A DNA stretch of 64,000 bases from Candidatus Latescibacterota bacterium (GTDB taxonomy: Bacteria; Latescibacterota; UBA2968): contig JAJEDY010000002.1 of NCBI GenBank assembly GCA_022821275.1, positions 92,561 through 156,560 on the forward strand, given 5' to 3'. A program made the position numbers and the translations under genes. The notes below the pieces were generated by a model. The model was not told where the DNA came from and ran no database searches. It worked only from the letters and a program-made list of their open reading frames with translations. Shown here one piece after another: positions 27,349 to 35,859 of this stretch (its first letter is position 1; each line of letters opens with the position of its first letter).

Positions 27349-28467
27349 ATGCAAGATCCCCGTCTTGAAAAACTCGCCGACGTCTTAATTCGCCATTCCA
27401 CAAAGTTACAAGCGGGCGAAACCGTCCTCATTCAGGGCTACGACATGCCCGAAGACATGATCATTGCACTCATTCGCAAAGTACGCGAAGTCGGCGGCAC
27501 TCCCCTAATATCCATGAAAAACAACCGCATCCAACGCGAACTCATCCAGGCAGGCGATATCGCCACCATGCAACAAGCGGGCAATTATGAAGCCTTCCGA
27601 ATGAAGCGCGTACAGGCCTATATCGGTCTGCGCGGCAGCCGCAACATCTCAGAATTATCAGATGTATCCAGCACCGCGATGAATATTTACGAAAAACACT
27701 GGCTCAAACCCGTGCATTTTGCCATCCGCGTGCCGCATACCAAATGGGTAGTCTTGCGATGGCCCACACCTTCTATGGCACAACAGGCGCAACAAAGTAC
27801 CGAAGCTTTTGAAGATTTTTACTTTGACGTCTGCACGCTCGACTATGGCAAAATGGCCGAAGCGGTCGTCCCCCTCCAAAAACGCATGGAACAAACCGAG
27901 CGCGTGCGCATCACAGGCGTCGATACCGATCTATCCTTTAGCATCAAAAACATACCCGTCAGGCCCTGTACGGGACTTCGGAACATCCCCGACGGCGAGT
28001 GTTTCACCGCGCCAGTTAAACATTCCGTAAACGGTCACATACATTACAATGTCCCCACCATCTATCGCGGCACGACGTTTTCAGATATCAAACTGACCTT
28101 TCAAGCGGGTAAAATCATCGACGCGACCGCAAATGATACCGATAAACTCAACGATATTCTCGACACCGATGCAGGCGCGCGTTATATTGGGGAATTTGCC
28201 ATCGCATTCAACCCCTATATCACATCGCCTATGCTCGATATTCTCTTCGATGAAAAAATATCGGGATCATTCCACTTTACACCCGGAAATGCCTATCCCG
28301 ATGATGCCGACAACGGCAACCGCTCTGCCATACACTGGGACATGGTCTTCATCCAAACCCCCGAATACGGCGGTGGAGAAATCTACTTCGACGACGAGTG
28401 CATTCGCAAAGATGGGCGTTTTATCGCAGAAGACCTCAAAGGGCTAAACCCCGAAAACCTCAAATAA
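27349..28467 (+). CDS. M29-family aminopeptidase
   Basis: 372 residues from the ATG at 27349 (GAGGAGACC upstream); the longer frame from 26722 overlaps hisA on the other strand. Sequence landmarks of thermophilic-type M29 aminopeptidases: [20 protein letters not shown] at the start, [19 protein letters not shown], and [10 protein letters not shown]...IHWDMV near the C-terminus, which supply the two-metal site. The enzyme releases N-terminal residues from peptides in the cytosol. Its stop is 2 nt before the copper ATPase start, which is probably co-transcribed. Confidence 0.88.
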   Translation: MQDPRLEKLADVLIRHSTKLQAGETVLIQGYDMPEDMIIALIRKVREVGGTPLISMKNNRIQRELIQAGDIATMQQAGNYEAFRMKRVQAYIGLRGSRNISELSDVSSTAMNIYEKHWLKPVHFAIRVPHTKWVVLRWPTPSMAQQAQQSTEAFEDFYFDVCTLDYGKMAEAVVPLQKRMEQTERVRITGVDTDLSFSIKNIPVRPCTGLRNIPDGECFTAPVKHSVNGHIHYNVPTIYRGTTFSDIKLTFQAGKIIDATANDTDKLNDILDTDAGARYIGEFAIAFNPYITSPMLDILFDEKISGSFHFTPGNAYPDDADNGNRSAIHWDMVFIQTPEYGGGEIYFDDECIRKDGRFIAEDLKGLNPENLK

Positions 28468-28469
28468 AC

Positions 28470-30656
28470 ATGACAAAAACCGAACATTCCATGCAAACCC
28501 TTACCCTCTCCATCAAAGGCATGAGTTGCGCCGCGTGTGTGGCGCGGGTTGAAGATACCCTCAAAACCGTCCCCGGCGTCTCAGATGCCCAGGTCAACTT
28601 TGCCACCCACCAGGCCACGGTTCATCACAATGCCGTCCTGATAGACACACTCGTGAATGCCGTCTCAAGCGCCGGTTACGAAGCCTCCCCTCATATTTCT
28701 GAAGACGCCGAGCAAATCGAACGCACAACCGAATATCGCAATCTGCGTTCTCTATTCACAGTCGCCGCCATCCTCTCCGCACTCATCATGGCAACGGGCA
28801 TGACCCGCACCATGTGGGGCGCGCACATCCCTCCCTATCACATTCACATATTGCTCTTTGCGTTGGCCACACCGGTTCAATTCTTATGTGGCTGGCGTTT
28901 TCTCAAAGGGGCATGGGCTGCACTGCGCCATCGCACGGCCGACATGAACAGCCTGATTGCCGCAGGGACTCTCGCCGCCTATTTTTACAGCATCGCAGTA
29001 ACCTTTGCCTCGGTCGGCACGCAGAATATCCAGACCTACTTCGACACCTCCGCCATGATCATTACACTCGTCCTGCTCGGTCGCCTGCTCGAAACGCGCG
29101 CCAGAGGCCAAACATCATCAGCCATCCGAAAACTCCTTGACCTGCGCCCCAAAACCGCCCGCGTCGTCCGCAACGGTCGGGATGTTGAAACACCCATTGA
29201 ACACATCCAGGTCGGCGATCACATTCGCGTACGGCCCGGTGAAAATATCCCGGTTGATGGTCTCATACAAAACGGACAATCCGCAATCGATGAATCCATG
29301 CTCACAGGTGAATCCCTACCCGTTGACAAACAGCCCGGCGACAAAGTCATAGGCGGTACGCGCAACACAACCGGTAGTTTTATCTTCCAGGCAACACAGA
29401 TCGGTGCCGATACAGTCTTGTCTCAAATCATTGATCTCGTGCGACAAGCACAGGGATCCAAAGCACCCATACAACATCTCGCCGACCGCGTCGCCAGTAT
29501 CTTTGTCCCGATAATATTCGCCATCGCCCTGCTGACCTGCGCCCTGTGGTGGATTTTGGGATTTGGAATCGAAACCGCTCTCATCAATGCCGTAGTCGTC
29601 CTCATCATCGCATGCCCTTGTGCAATGGGATTGGCCACGCCCACCGCCATCGCAGTCGGCACAGGACGGGGCGCGCAACTCGGCATCCTCATAAAAGGAG
29701 GCGATGTGCTCGAAAATGCACACCGCCTCAATGCCATTGTACTGGACAAAACAGGCACGCTAACAGAGGGCAAACCCACTGTTAGCGATATTATCCCCGC
29801 AGAAAATTACCACCGCAATCACATACTCAAACTCGCAGCTTCTGCAGAAAAAGGATCGGAACACCCCCTTGGCGAAGCCATTGTTCGCGCCGCGCAAGAA
29901 GCCAGCCTCTCCCTGCAGCCAACCACAGATTTTGAAGCCATACCCGGTGTAGGCATCGCCGCTACAATTGACGGACAGCGCATCGTGCTCGGCAACCCAC
30001 GCACCATATCTGATCGCGCAAAATATCCAGCAGAAAAACTCGAAGCCGAGGGCAAAACCGTCGTATTTGTCACCGTCGATCATCAGCCCGCGGGCCTCAT
30101 CGCCATCTCAGACAACCTGAAAGCCGACGCCGCCCAAGCCGTTCAAGACCTCCAGCATCTGGACCTTGAAATCTCCCTCGTGACAGGCGACAACGCACGC
30201 ACGGCCAAAGCCATTGGACAACAGCTCAACATCGATCAGGTCATTGCCGAAGTTCTGCCCCAGGACAAAGCCAAAAAAATCGCGCAACTCCAGAAAAAAA
30301 ATGTAAATGTAGGCATGGTTGGCGATGGCATCAACGACGCCCCCGCACTCGCCCAGGCCAATGTCGGCATCGCCCTGAGTTCGGGCACAGACATTGCCAT
30401 AGAAAGCGCGGGCATGATCCTCATGTCGGGCAACCTATCGACCATAGCCACATCTATCCGACTATCGCGGCAAACCATGCGCGTCATTCGCCAAAATCTC
30501 TTCTGGGCATTTGCCTACAATACCCTTCTCATTCCCATTGCTGCCCTGGGCCTGCTCAATCCTTTGGGCGGTCCCATGCTCGCCGCAGCCGCTATGGCCC
30601 TCTCTTCTGTCTCCGTTGTCACCAATGCCCTGCGCTTAAAGCGATTTTGTCCGTAA
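28470..30656 (+). CDS. copA: Copper-translocating P1B-type ATPase
   Basis: 728 residues from the ATG at 28470. One N-terminal heavy-metal domain ([20 protein letters not shown]), then a membrane domain with the ion motif [15 protein letters not shown]. The phosphorylation site [11 protein letters not shown], the HP-type motif ([13 protein letters not shown]), the ATP-binding [15 protein letters not shown] and the terminal helices are present. The CPC motif and GMSCAAC indicate Cu(I)/Ag(I) export from the cytosol. No chaperone or CueR/CsoR regulator is visible nearby. Complete, no frameshift. Confidence 0.95.
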   Translation: MTKTEHSMQTLTLSIKGMSCAACVARVEDTLKTVPGVSDAQVNFATHQATVHHNAVLIDTLVNAVSSAGYEASPHISEDAEQIERTTEYRNLRSLFTVAAILSALIMATGMTRTMWGAHIPPYHIHILLFALATPVQFLCGWRFLKGAWAALRHRTADMNSLIAAGTLAAYFYSIAVTFASVGTQNIQTYFDTSAMIITLVLLGRLLETRARGQTSSAIRKLLDLRPKTARVVRNGRDVETPIEHIQVGDHIRVRPGENIPVDGLIQNGQSAIDESMLTGESLPVDKQPGDKVIGGTRNTTGSFIFQATQIGADTVLSQIIDLVRQAQGSKAPIQHLADRVASIFVPIIFAIALLTCALWWILGFGIETALINAVVVLIIACPCAMGLATPTAIAVGTGRGAQLGILIKGGDVLENAHRLNAIVLDKTGTLTEGKPTVSDIIPAENYHRNHILKLAASAEKGSEHPLGEAIVRAAQEASLSLQPTTDFEAIPGVGIAATIDGQRIVLGNPRTISDRAKYPAEKLEAEGKTVVFVTVDHQPAGLIAISDNLKADAAQAVQDLQHLDLEISLVTGDNARTAKAIGQQLNIDQVIAEVLPQDKAKKIAQLQKKNVNVGMVGDGINDAPALAQANVGIALSSGTDIAIESAGMILMSGNLSTIATSIRLSRQTMRVIRQNLFWAFAYNTLLIPIAALGLLNPLGGPMLAAAAMALSSVSVVTNALRLKRFCP

Positions 30657-30660
30657 TATT

Positions 30661-32121
30661 CTAATACCTCTTCGCGTAATTTAATATCCCGCGAAAAATG
30701 CGATCCGCATCGGAGTCGCGTATCTTGTGAGAACGCAATGCCCATGCTTCGCCCTTATCGTGTACATTGCGTATCTCCACCAGAATTTCTGCCTGCGCCA
30801 GATTGCCCCGCAACACCGCCAAATTGCGCCCCCCAATTTGAGCGGGCACATCTGGCAGATCGAGTGCCCTTTCCATAATCCGCGCAAATGACCGGGACCG
30901 GGAATCGATCTTCCCGCGCCTGCTCCAATAAATAACCAGCGGACCCTTTGGACGACTGGGAGTGTTGTCTGCATGCAACGATATAAACAGAGTCTTCCCG
31001 CGCCTTGCAAAGAAACGGTTGGCTATTTTTACCCGCTGTACAATATTGTGAAGCCCCGGACGCACTGAAAAACTATTTCTTCTGTTGACACTTACATCGT
31101 TATAGACTTCGTTTTGTTCGTGTACAAACGTCCTTGCAGGCGGATTATTTTCCCGAATGAGATGATTTGGACTAATCACCGTCATCTCCACCTCGGCACC
31201 TGCAAGCCTCAGCTTTTGGTACAAACGCAACGCAATATCGTAAACAAATTCGTCTTCAACCACATAAACCGAACGGTTGTTACCATCTAAATTGGAAACA
31301 ATAGCACCCGGATCGCGCCCCCCGTGCCCAGGGTCAAGCACAATGCGCCAGCCTCTCAACGTCTGTGATCTGCTATCTCGACGCATAGTAATACTTGCAT
31401 TAAACACGCCCATCAAATTTTGGGCACTTCTATAATCTTCAATCGGCTTTTGGGGGGACACTTCTCGATATCCCCGACTGCGTTGCACAGCGGCTTTGGG
31501 ACGAGAAAAATAATACGGTCCATTATCCATTGCGATCTTTTGCAGCCGAGTCCGTATCTTTAACCTTTGGCCCACATAAATGCGATCCGACCGGATGCCA
31601 TTGCTCCGCTTCAGTTCGGTCACACTCATAGAATACTGCGCGGCGATTTTAGAAAGCGAATCTCCCCTTCTCACCACATAGTCCATTTCTACCTGGCTAA
31701 GAGAGGGACGGGTGCGAGGCTGTTGCGCTACATAAGCGCGAGTACGCAGCTTTTGCCCGGGATAGATTTGATTCGATCTCAATTCATTGATCCGCTTCAG
31801 TTCGGTCACACTCATAGAATACCGCGCGGCGATTTTAGAAAGCGAATCCCCCCTTCTCACCACGTATTCTACCCCACTGGAGGAGCGAGTGCTACGCCCT
31901 TGTGAGCGAATGAGCAGTCTTTGCCCGGGATAAATGTGATGCGACCTCAACCCATTGCTCCGCTTAAGTTCAGTCACACTCATGGAAAACTGATCGGCAA
32001 TTTCCCACAGAGAATCCCCTCTTTGCACCACATAAGTCTCTGTTAAAGCAGGCGCATGTGCCGCACACGACAACAAGAGGCAAGCCAATAAAGACACTCG
32101 GATATATCGAAACATGATCAT
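30661..32121 (-). CDS. N-acetylmuramoyl-L-alanine amidase with three LysM domains
   Basis: About 486 residues from the ATG at 32121 (a second in-frame ATG is at 32115; neither has a clear ribosome site). MFRYIRVSLLACLLLSCAAH is a lipoprotein-type signal with lipobox LLLSC. Three LysM repeats (TYVVQRGDSLWEIADQFSMS and two similar) bind peptidoglycan. The Amidase_3 domain follows with IVLDPGHGGRDPGA, YVVEDEFVYD, LFISLHADN and ILVEIRNVHDK, i.e. the zinc histidines and glutamates. It cleaves the glycan-peptide bond during cell division or wall remodelling. It is divergent from the pspA promoter and its 5' end faces that regulatory region. Confidence 0.92.
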   Translation of the reverse strand: MIMFRYIRVSLLACLLLSCAAHAPALTETYVVQRGDSLWEIADQFSMSVTELKRSNGLRSHHIYPGQRLLIRSQGRSTRSSSGVEYVVRRGDSLSKIAARYSMSVTELKRINELRSNQIYPGQKLRTRAYVAQQPRTRPSLSQVEMDYVVRRGDSLSKIAAQYSMSVTELKRSNGIRSDRIYVGQRLKIRTRLQKIAMDNGPYYFSRPKAAVQRSRGYREVSPQKPIEDYRSAQNLMGVFNASITMRRDSRSQTLRGWRIVLDPGHGGRDPGAIVSNLDGNNRSVYVVEDEFVYDIALRLYQKLRLAGAEVEMTVISPNHLIRENNPPARTFVHEQNEVYNDVSVNRRNSFSVRPGLHNIVQRVKIANRFFARRGKTLFISLHADNTPSRPKGPLVIYWSRRGKIDSRSRSFARIMERALDLPDVPAQIGGRNLAVLRGNLAQAEILVEIRNVHDKGEAWALRSHKIRDSDADRIFRGILNYAKRY

Positions 32122-32156
32122 AAAATCTGTATATAGAGAGAAGAGTGATGTCATTT

Positions 32157-32245
32157 GAGACCAACTTGCGACAAACCGATAGATAATAGACCTTTTAGAA
32201 AAAAAAGACAAGATAGGGCCCTCTAAAAATGGTAAATTTGGTCTC
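32157..32245. promoter_or_regulatory. Inverted repeat upstream of the sigma-54 promoter (possible activator sites)
   Basis: GAGACCAA (32157-32164) and TTGGTCTC (32238-32245) are perfect complements about 74 nt apart, with a nested TTTTAGA/TCTAAAA pair between. They lie about 105-195 nt before the sigma-54 promoter, where enhancer sites of NtrC-type activators usually sit. The activator encoded at 38618 is the obvious candidate. This is inference from position and symmetry only. Confidence 0.4.
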
Positions 32246-32350
32246 TTTCGCCAGAACACATGGGGATTTTTACCAACTTTAACGCTCTATCCTATTTCTT
32301 AAAAATACCTATGTATATAAAAAACAACACTTAACATCACATCGCACACC

Positions 32351-32366
32351 TGGCACAGACTTTGCA
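32351..32366 (+). promoter_or_regulatory. Sigma-54 promoter of the pspA island
   Basis: TGGCAC, five bases, then TTGCA: the -24 GG (32352-32353) and -12 GC (32364-32365) are 10 nt apart, exactly the spacing required for RpoN. Transcription should begin near 32377, about 60 nt before the pspA start codon. An NtrC-type activator is encoded in the same cluster. Confidence 0.85.
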
Positions 32367-32435
32367 TAAAAAGAGTGCGACAACAAAAAACATCAGAATC
32401 CCCATAAATGCAGCACCTTGTGAAAGGAGAAGATC

Positions 32436-33113
32436 ATGGCACGCGGAATTTTTTACAGAATGGCCGACATCGTCAAAGCCAACGTCAACGACCTGATTAC
32501 CCGCGCAGAAGACCCCGAAAAAATGATTCGCCAGATGATTCTGGAAATGGAAGAAGCCGTCAACAAAGCCACTGCCTCGGTCGGCACGGCTGTTGCCAAT
32601 GAAAAACGCCTGGAAAGACAATATCTCGAAAAACAAGATCAGATCGAAGCATGGCAAAAAAAAGCCGAAATGGCCGTTGAAGCTGGCGAAGACGACCTTG
32701 CCCGCCGCGCGCTCGAACGCAAAGCTGCAAATCAGGAAGCCACGCACGATCTCGAAGTAGCCCTCGAAGAAAGCCGTAAAACCTCGTCCCAACTCAAACA
32801 ACAACTCACCCAACTCAAAGCCAAACTCGACGAAGCCCGCACCCGCCAGGGCACCCTGATTGCTCGCCGCCGTGCAGCAGAAGCCCGCAAGCAAATCGCC
32901 AGGGGCCTCTCGGGAGTGGGTGAAGACGCATTTTCGAGCTTTGAACGGTTCCGCCAGCGCATCGAAACCGAAGAAGCAGAAGCAGAAGCCCATCAAGAAA
33001 TGGCGAGTGCTGACCCCTCTCTGGAAGAAGAATTTTCCAAACTCGAACGCAAAAGCACAGTCGAAGACGAACTCAGTGCACTAAAAAAGAAAATGGGACA
33101 AAAAGATGCGTGA
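32436..33113 (+). CDS. pspA: Phage-shock protein A / IM30-family membrane-stress protein
   Basis: 225 residues, almost entirely charged alpha helix, as in the ESCRT-III-like PspA/Vipp1 family. N-terminal amphipathic start MARGIFYRMADIVKANVNDL ...ITRAEDPEKMIRQMILEMEE matches the family. PspA polymerises at damaged inner membrane and, in enterobacteria, restrains the sigma-54 activator PspF. AAAGGAG precedes the ATG. It follows the sigma-54 promoter at 32351 and is the first gene of a run that includes further membrane proteins, flotillin and a two-component pair. Confidence 0.93.
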   Translation: MARGIFYRMADIVKANVNDLITRAEDPEKMIRQMILEMEEAVNKATASVGTAVANEKRLERQYLEKQDQIEAWQKKAEMAVEAGEDDLARRALERKAANQEATHDLEVALEESRKTSSQLKQQLTQLKAKLDEARTRQGTLIARRRAAEARKQIARGLSGVGEDAFSSFERFRQRIETEEAEAEAHQEMASADPSLEEEFSKLERKSTVEDELSALKKKMGQKDA

Positions 33114-33777
33114 CCTGGAAAAACTCGCCGATGAAATCGCCAGCAAAATTGACCACGCGGTCAACAATGCGGAGCGAAAAATAAAAAAGAAATGGAAGGG
33201 AAACTGGGAGGCGCGCGTTCACAGTGCGAGCAGCGATTTCCAAACCGCAACCAATTCATTCAAGCGCGTGCCCGACCGCCTCTCTGACCTCGCCACCGAT
33301 GGGAGTTGTGCCATGCGTTATCTCTTCGCTTATGGTTTAATAGGAATGGCCGCACTGATGGGATTTTGCGGCCTCGTACTCGTACTCATGGTATTGATAG
33401 AACATCCCCCCTGGATCAACGGCACAACCTCATTCATGCACGAAGAACTCAGTGGCGGTCTTGCGCTCATCGTCTTCTCTCAACTTATATGGTGGGCAGG
33501 TCGCAGGGTCAAAAGATCGGGAGACAAAAAAGCACATGCCAAAAATCAGCACCGCATACTCCGTCTCGCCCGGGACAAAGGGGGCAGCCTCACCGTGACA
33601 GAAGCTGCTATGGACACCAGAATAACAGTTGAAAAAACCGAAGAAATCCTGCGAGAATTAACCATAAGTGGTCATGCGGAAATGCGAATCTCAGATTCGG
33701 GACTGGTCGTTTACCATTTTCCAGAAATCGAATGCTGGGATGAAATATACCGCGCGAGACCCGTCGATGAACTCTAA
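33106..33777 (+). CDS. Membrane protein with winged-helix-like C-terminus (Psp operon)
   Basis: 223 residues, overlapping pspA by 8 nt. The basic, coiled N-terminus (SKIDHAVNNAERKIKKKW) precedes two membrane helices (about 67-92, about 110-130). The cytoplasmic C-terminus of about 80 residues includes RILRLARDKGGSLTVTEAAM and DTRITVEKTEEILRELTISG, which looks like a small winged helix. I do not recognise the full-length family, but pspA-coupled membrane proteins with 2 TM helices are common (PspC-like roles). Function: likely membrane partner of PspA. Confidence 0.78.
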   Translation: MRDLEKLADEIASKIDHAVNNAERKIKKKWKGNWEARVHSASSDFQTATNSFKRVPDRLSDLATDGSCAMRYLFAYGLIGMAALMGFCGLVLVLMVLIEHPPWINGTTSFMHEELSGGLALIVFSQLIWWAGRRVKRSGDKKAHAKNQHRILRLARDKGGSLTVTEAAMDTRITVEKTEEILRELTISGHAEMRISDSGLVVYHFPEIECWDEIYRARPVDEL

Positions 33778-33798
33778 TGTGTATGGGAGGGCAAAATA

Positions 33799-34002
33799 AT
33801 GGTAATGTTTGAAATTGGAATGATGGTAGCAGTAATCATTCTCGCATCAGCGGCATACAAATACATTGAGCAACGCACCAGAAGGTCCATACCCAGCGAT
33901 GCGGAAGAACGGATCAACGCCAGAATGGACGAACTCGACCGCAGGCTCACAGACATTCAGGACGTCATGATCACCATTGACGAAAAACTCAGCAGAAAAT
34001 AA
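33799..34002 (+). CDS. PspB-like small membrane protein, copy 1
   Basis: 67 residues with GGAGG 8 nt upstream. An N-terminal membrane helix (MVMFEIGMMVAVIILASAAY) is followed by a coiled coil with the block SIPSDAEERINARMDELDRR, the arrangement of PspB. It is a paralogue of the next gene, sharing SIPSDAEER and ELDRRLTDIQD. Confidence 0.75.
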   Translation: MVMFEIGMMVAVIILASAAYKYIEQRTRRSIPSDAEERINARMDELDRRLTDIQDVMITIDEKLSRK

Positions 34003-34013
34003 GGAGGGGTAAC

Positions 34014-34286
34014 ATGACTAATGTTATTGGTGTCACTATGGGTGGCATATTGATGATCATCATTGTAGGCGCCATTGCATCAGCGGTACACAAATACATT
34101 GATCGCCGCACCAAAGGGTCCATCCCCAGCGATGCAGAAGAACGCTTGAATGCGAGAATAGATGAACTCGACCGCAGGCTCACAGACATTCAGGACATCC
34201 TCATCACCAACGACGACAAACTCGAGCGTCTCAACAGCCAATCCCGCGTCGAACTGCCCACGCCCCCGCGGACCATCTCGGATTGA
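34014..34286 (+). CDS. PspB-like small membrane protein, copy 2
   Basis: 90 residues, AAGGAGG upstream of the ATG. N-terminal membrane helix (GVTMGGILMIIIVGAIASAV), then the same coiled-coil block as copy 1 (GSIPSDAEERLNARIDELDR), with a longer C-terminal tail. The pair arose by tandem duplication, judged by DNA-level similarity over the coil segment. Confidence 0.75.
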   Translation: MTNVIGVTMGGILMIIIVGAIASAVHKYIDRRTKGSIPSDAEERLNARIDELDRRLTDIQDILITNDDKLERLNSQSRVELPTPPRTISD

Positions 34287-34322
34287 CGGACAACCTCACA
34301 CCTCCTGAAAAAAGGACATCCC

Positions 34323-34493
34323 ATGTTGGCAAAACTCATCGGCATCGTGCTCATCATCATCGGCGGCATTTTCGCCATCCAGGTTCTCTTCCCGCTCATC
34401 GGCTCTCTATTTGGGCTACTCTTTCTCCTGCTCAAACTCGCCATCGCCGTTATATGCATTGGGATCGGTTATCGCTTGATCAAAAGAGACTGA
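34323..34493 (+). CDS. 56-residue membrane protein at the end of the Psp run
   Basis: An ATG at 34323 with AAGGA upstream opens 56 codons that are almost all hydrophobic. It begins MLAKLIGIVLIIIGG and ends RLIKRD. Two hydrophobic helices are separated by a PLIGS turn. Too short to be found by a simple ORF length cut-off. It may act like PspG or PspD as a small Psp regulator or membrane partner; that role is inferred from position only. Confidence 0.6.
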   Translation: MLAKLIGIVLIIIGGIFAIQVLFPLIGSLFGLLFLLLKLAIAVICIGIGYRLIKRD

Positions 34494-34512
34494 CGGAAAA
34501 ATCCGTCTTGTT
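34492..34512 (+). terminator. Weak hairpin after the Psp run
   Basis: GACGGA (34492-34497) / TCCGTC (34502-34507) with AAAA loop, followed by TTGTT. Short stem; termination would be partial, so the ECF sigma gene downstream may still be reached. Confidence 0.45.
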
Positions 34513-34551
34513 ACAATCAAGAGAGTAGCTATAAGTGAATTATCTTAATGA

Positions 34552-35142
34552 ATGGAGAAAAAAGTGAAAACACAGGATCAAAATCTGATTCGCGCATCCC
34601 TCTCGGGCGACCGCCGGGCATTTGAAACGCTCTACCACAAATACCAGAACCAGATCTACGGCACCCTCGCACAGCGCATCTCGGACCGCGACACCGTTGA
34701 CGACCTGATGCAAGACACATTTTTCCGCGCCTATCGCTCGCTCCACACATTCAAAGGCCAGGCAGCATTTTCGACCTGGCTCACGCAAATTGCCCTCAAC
34801 GTCTATCGCTCGCACCTGCGCTCGCAACAAGTTCGGCAAAACTGGGTCTATCAAACCGAAGACCCCGAAGTCGTTCGCAACGTCATCCGCGACATCATCC
34901 CCGGTACACTACCAGACCAAATAGTCGAAAAACGCGAACGCATACAATTGGTCCACAAAAGCATTCAAAACTTACCCGAACGCTATCGCAAAGCCATGTG
35001 GCTGCGCTACGTCATGGACTGGTCCTACGAAGAAATCACACAGGCACTTCGCGTTCCGCTTGGAACCGTCAAAACATGGCTGTGTCGCGCCCGCCGCCAA
35101 CTCAAAAGCGAATTTCGCAAACTCGGCCTACAGCCTGGCTGA
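34552..35142 (+). CDS. ECF-family sigma factor
   Basis: 196 residues. Region 2: DRRAFETLYHKYQNQIYGTL and DDLMQDTFFRAYRSLH. Region 4: LPERYRKAMWLRYVMDWSYE and TQALRVPLGTVKTWLCRARR. An alternative GTG start at 34564 has a better ribosome site (GGAG 6 nt upstream) than the ATG at 34552. No anti-sigma gene follows; instead the next genes are NfeD-like and flotillin. It could be an extra regulator of the membrane-stress island. Confidence 0.88.
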   Translation: MEKKVKTQDQNLIRASLSGDRRAFETLYHKYQNQIYGTLAQRISDRDTVDDLMQDTFFRAYRSLHTFKGQAAFSTWLTQIALNVYRSHLRSQQVRQNWVYQTEDPEVVRNVIRDIIPGTLPDQIVEKRERIQLVHKSIQNLPERYRKAMWLRYVMDWSYEEITQALRVPLGTVKTWLCRARRQLKSEFRKLGLQPG

Positions 35143-35234
35143 GAAATAACCCTTGCTTTTCGCTTCTCTCATGGACAAATTTAGAAACATAAAGATCAGT
35201 TAATGGAACGCGCAATCGATTTCTGGAGGTCAAT

Positions 35235-35837
35235 ATGCAGGCATGGTGGTCAGAACTCGCGCCTCTCAATCAGGTGTTCTATGGCGTTGCCGTCTTTTTC
35301 AGTGTCCTATTTCTCTGGCAATTTATCACGACACTCATCGGCCTGAGTGATTCGGCAGATGGCATTGCCCAGGACGATCTCAGCGCCGACGATGTGGGAC
35401 CAGATGTGGATGGTGGCCCCCACGATCATGGCATCGTCGCCTTTAAGTTGCTCTCCGTGCGTTCTGTGATCGCCTTTGGGATGCTCTTTGGATGGGCCGG
35501 TGCCCTCTATCTCGACGCGGGCCTCTCCATCGAAGATTCGGTTTTACGTGGCGTTATATGGGGCGGCGCAGGCATGGCCCTGGTGGCTTACTTCTTCTAC
35601 AAAGTGCAACACCTCTCTGAATCGCATAACCGAAACCTATCGTCCTGCATTGGCAATGAAGGCGAAGTCTATATCGACATCCCCGAAAATGGCGCCGGTC
35701 AAATCCGTGTAATGGAAAGCGGGGCTGTCAACTACATATCTGCGCGCAGCAAAGACGGGCAGCCCATCCAGAACAAAACGCCGGTTCGCGTACTGCGAAC
35801 ACTCGACACAATCACCGTCGAAGTAGAACCCATTTAA
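35235..35837 (+). CDS. NfeD/YqiJ-like membrane protein
   Basis: 200 residues, GGAGG upstream. N-terminal helix (about 14-38), two further helices (about 76-95, about 103-122), then a C-terminal OB-fold-like domain (GNEGEVYIDIPENGAGQIRV). This is the NfeD/YqiJ type usually encoded immediately before flotillin, as it is here (22 nt gap). It presumably helps anchor or organise flotillin in membrane domains. Confidence 0.82.
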   Translation: MQAWWSELAPLNQVFYGVAVFFSVLFLWQFITTLIGLSDSADGIAQDDLSADDVGPDVDGGPHDHGIVAFKLLSVRSVIAFGMLFGWAGALYLDAGLSIEDSVLRGVIWGGAGMALVAYFFYKVQHLSESHNRNLSSCIGNEGEVYIDIPENGAGQIRVMESGAVNYISARSKDGQPIQNKTPVRVLRTLDTITVEVEPI

Positions 35838-35859
35838 TCCTGAACAAAGGGAGGGATCA

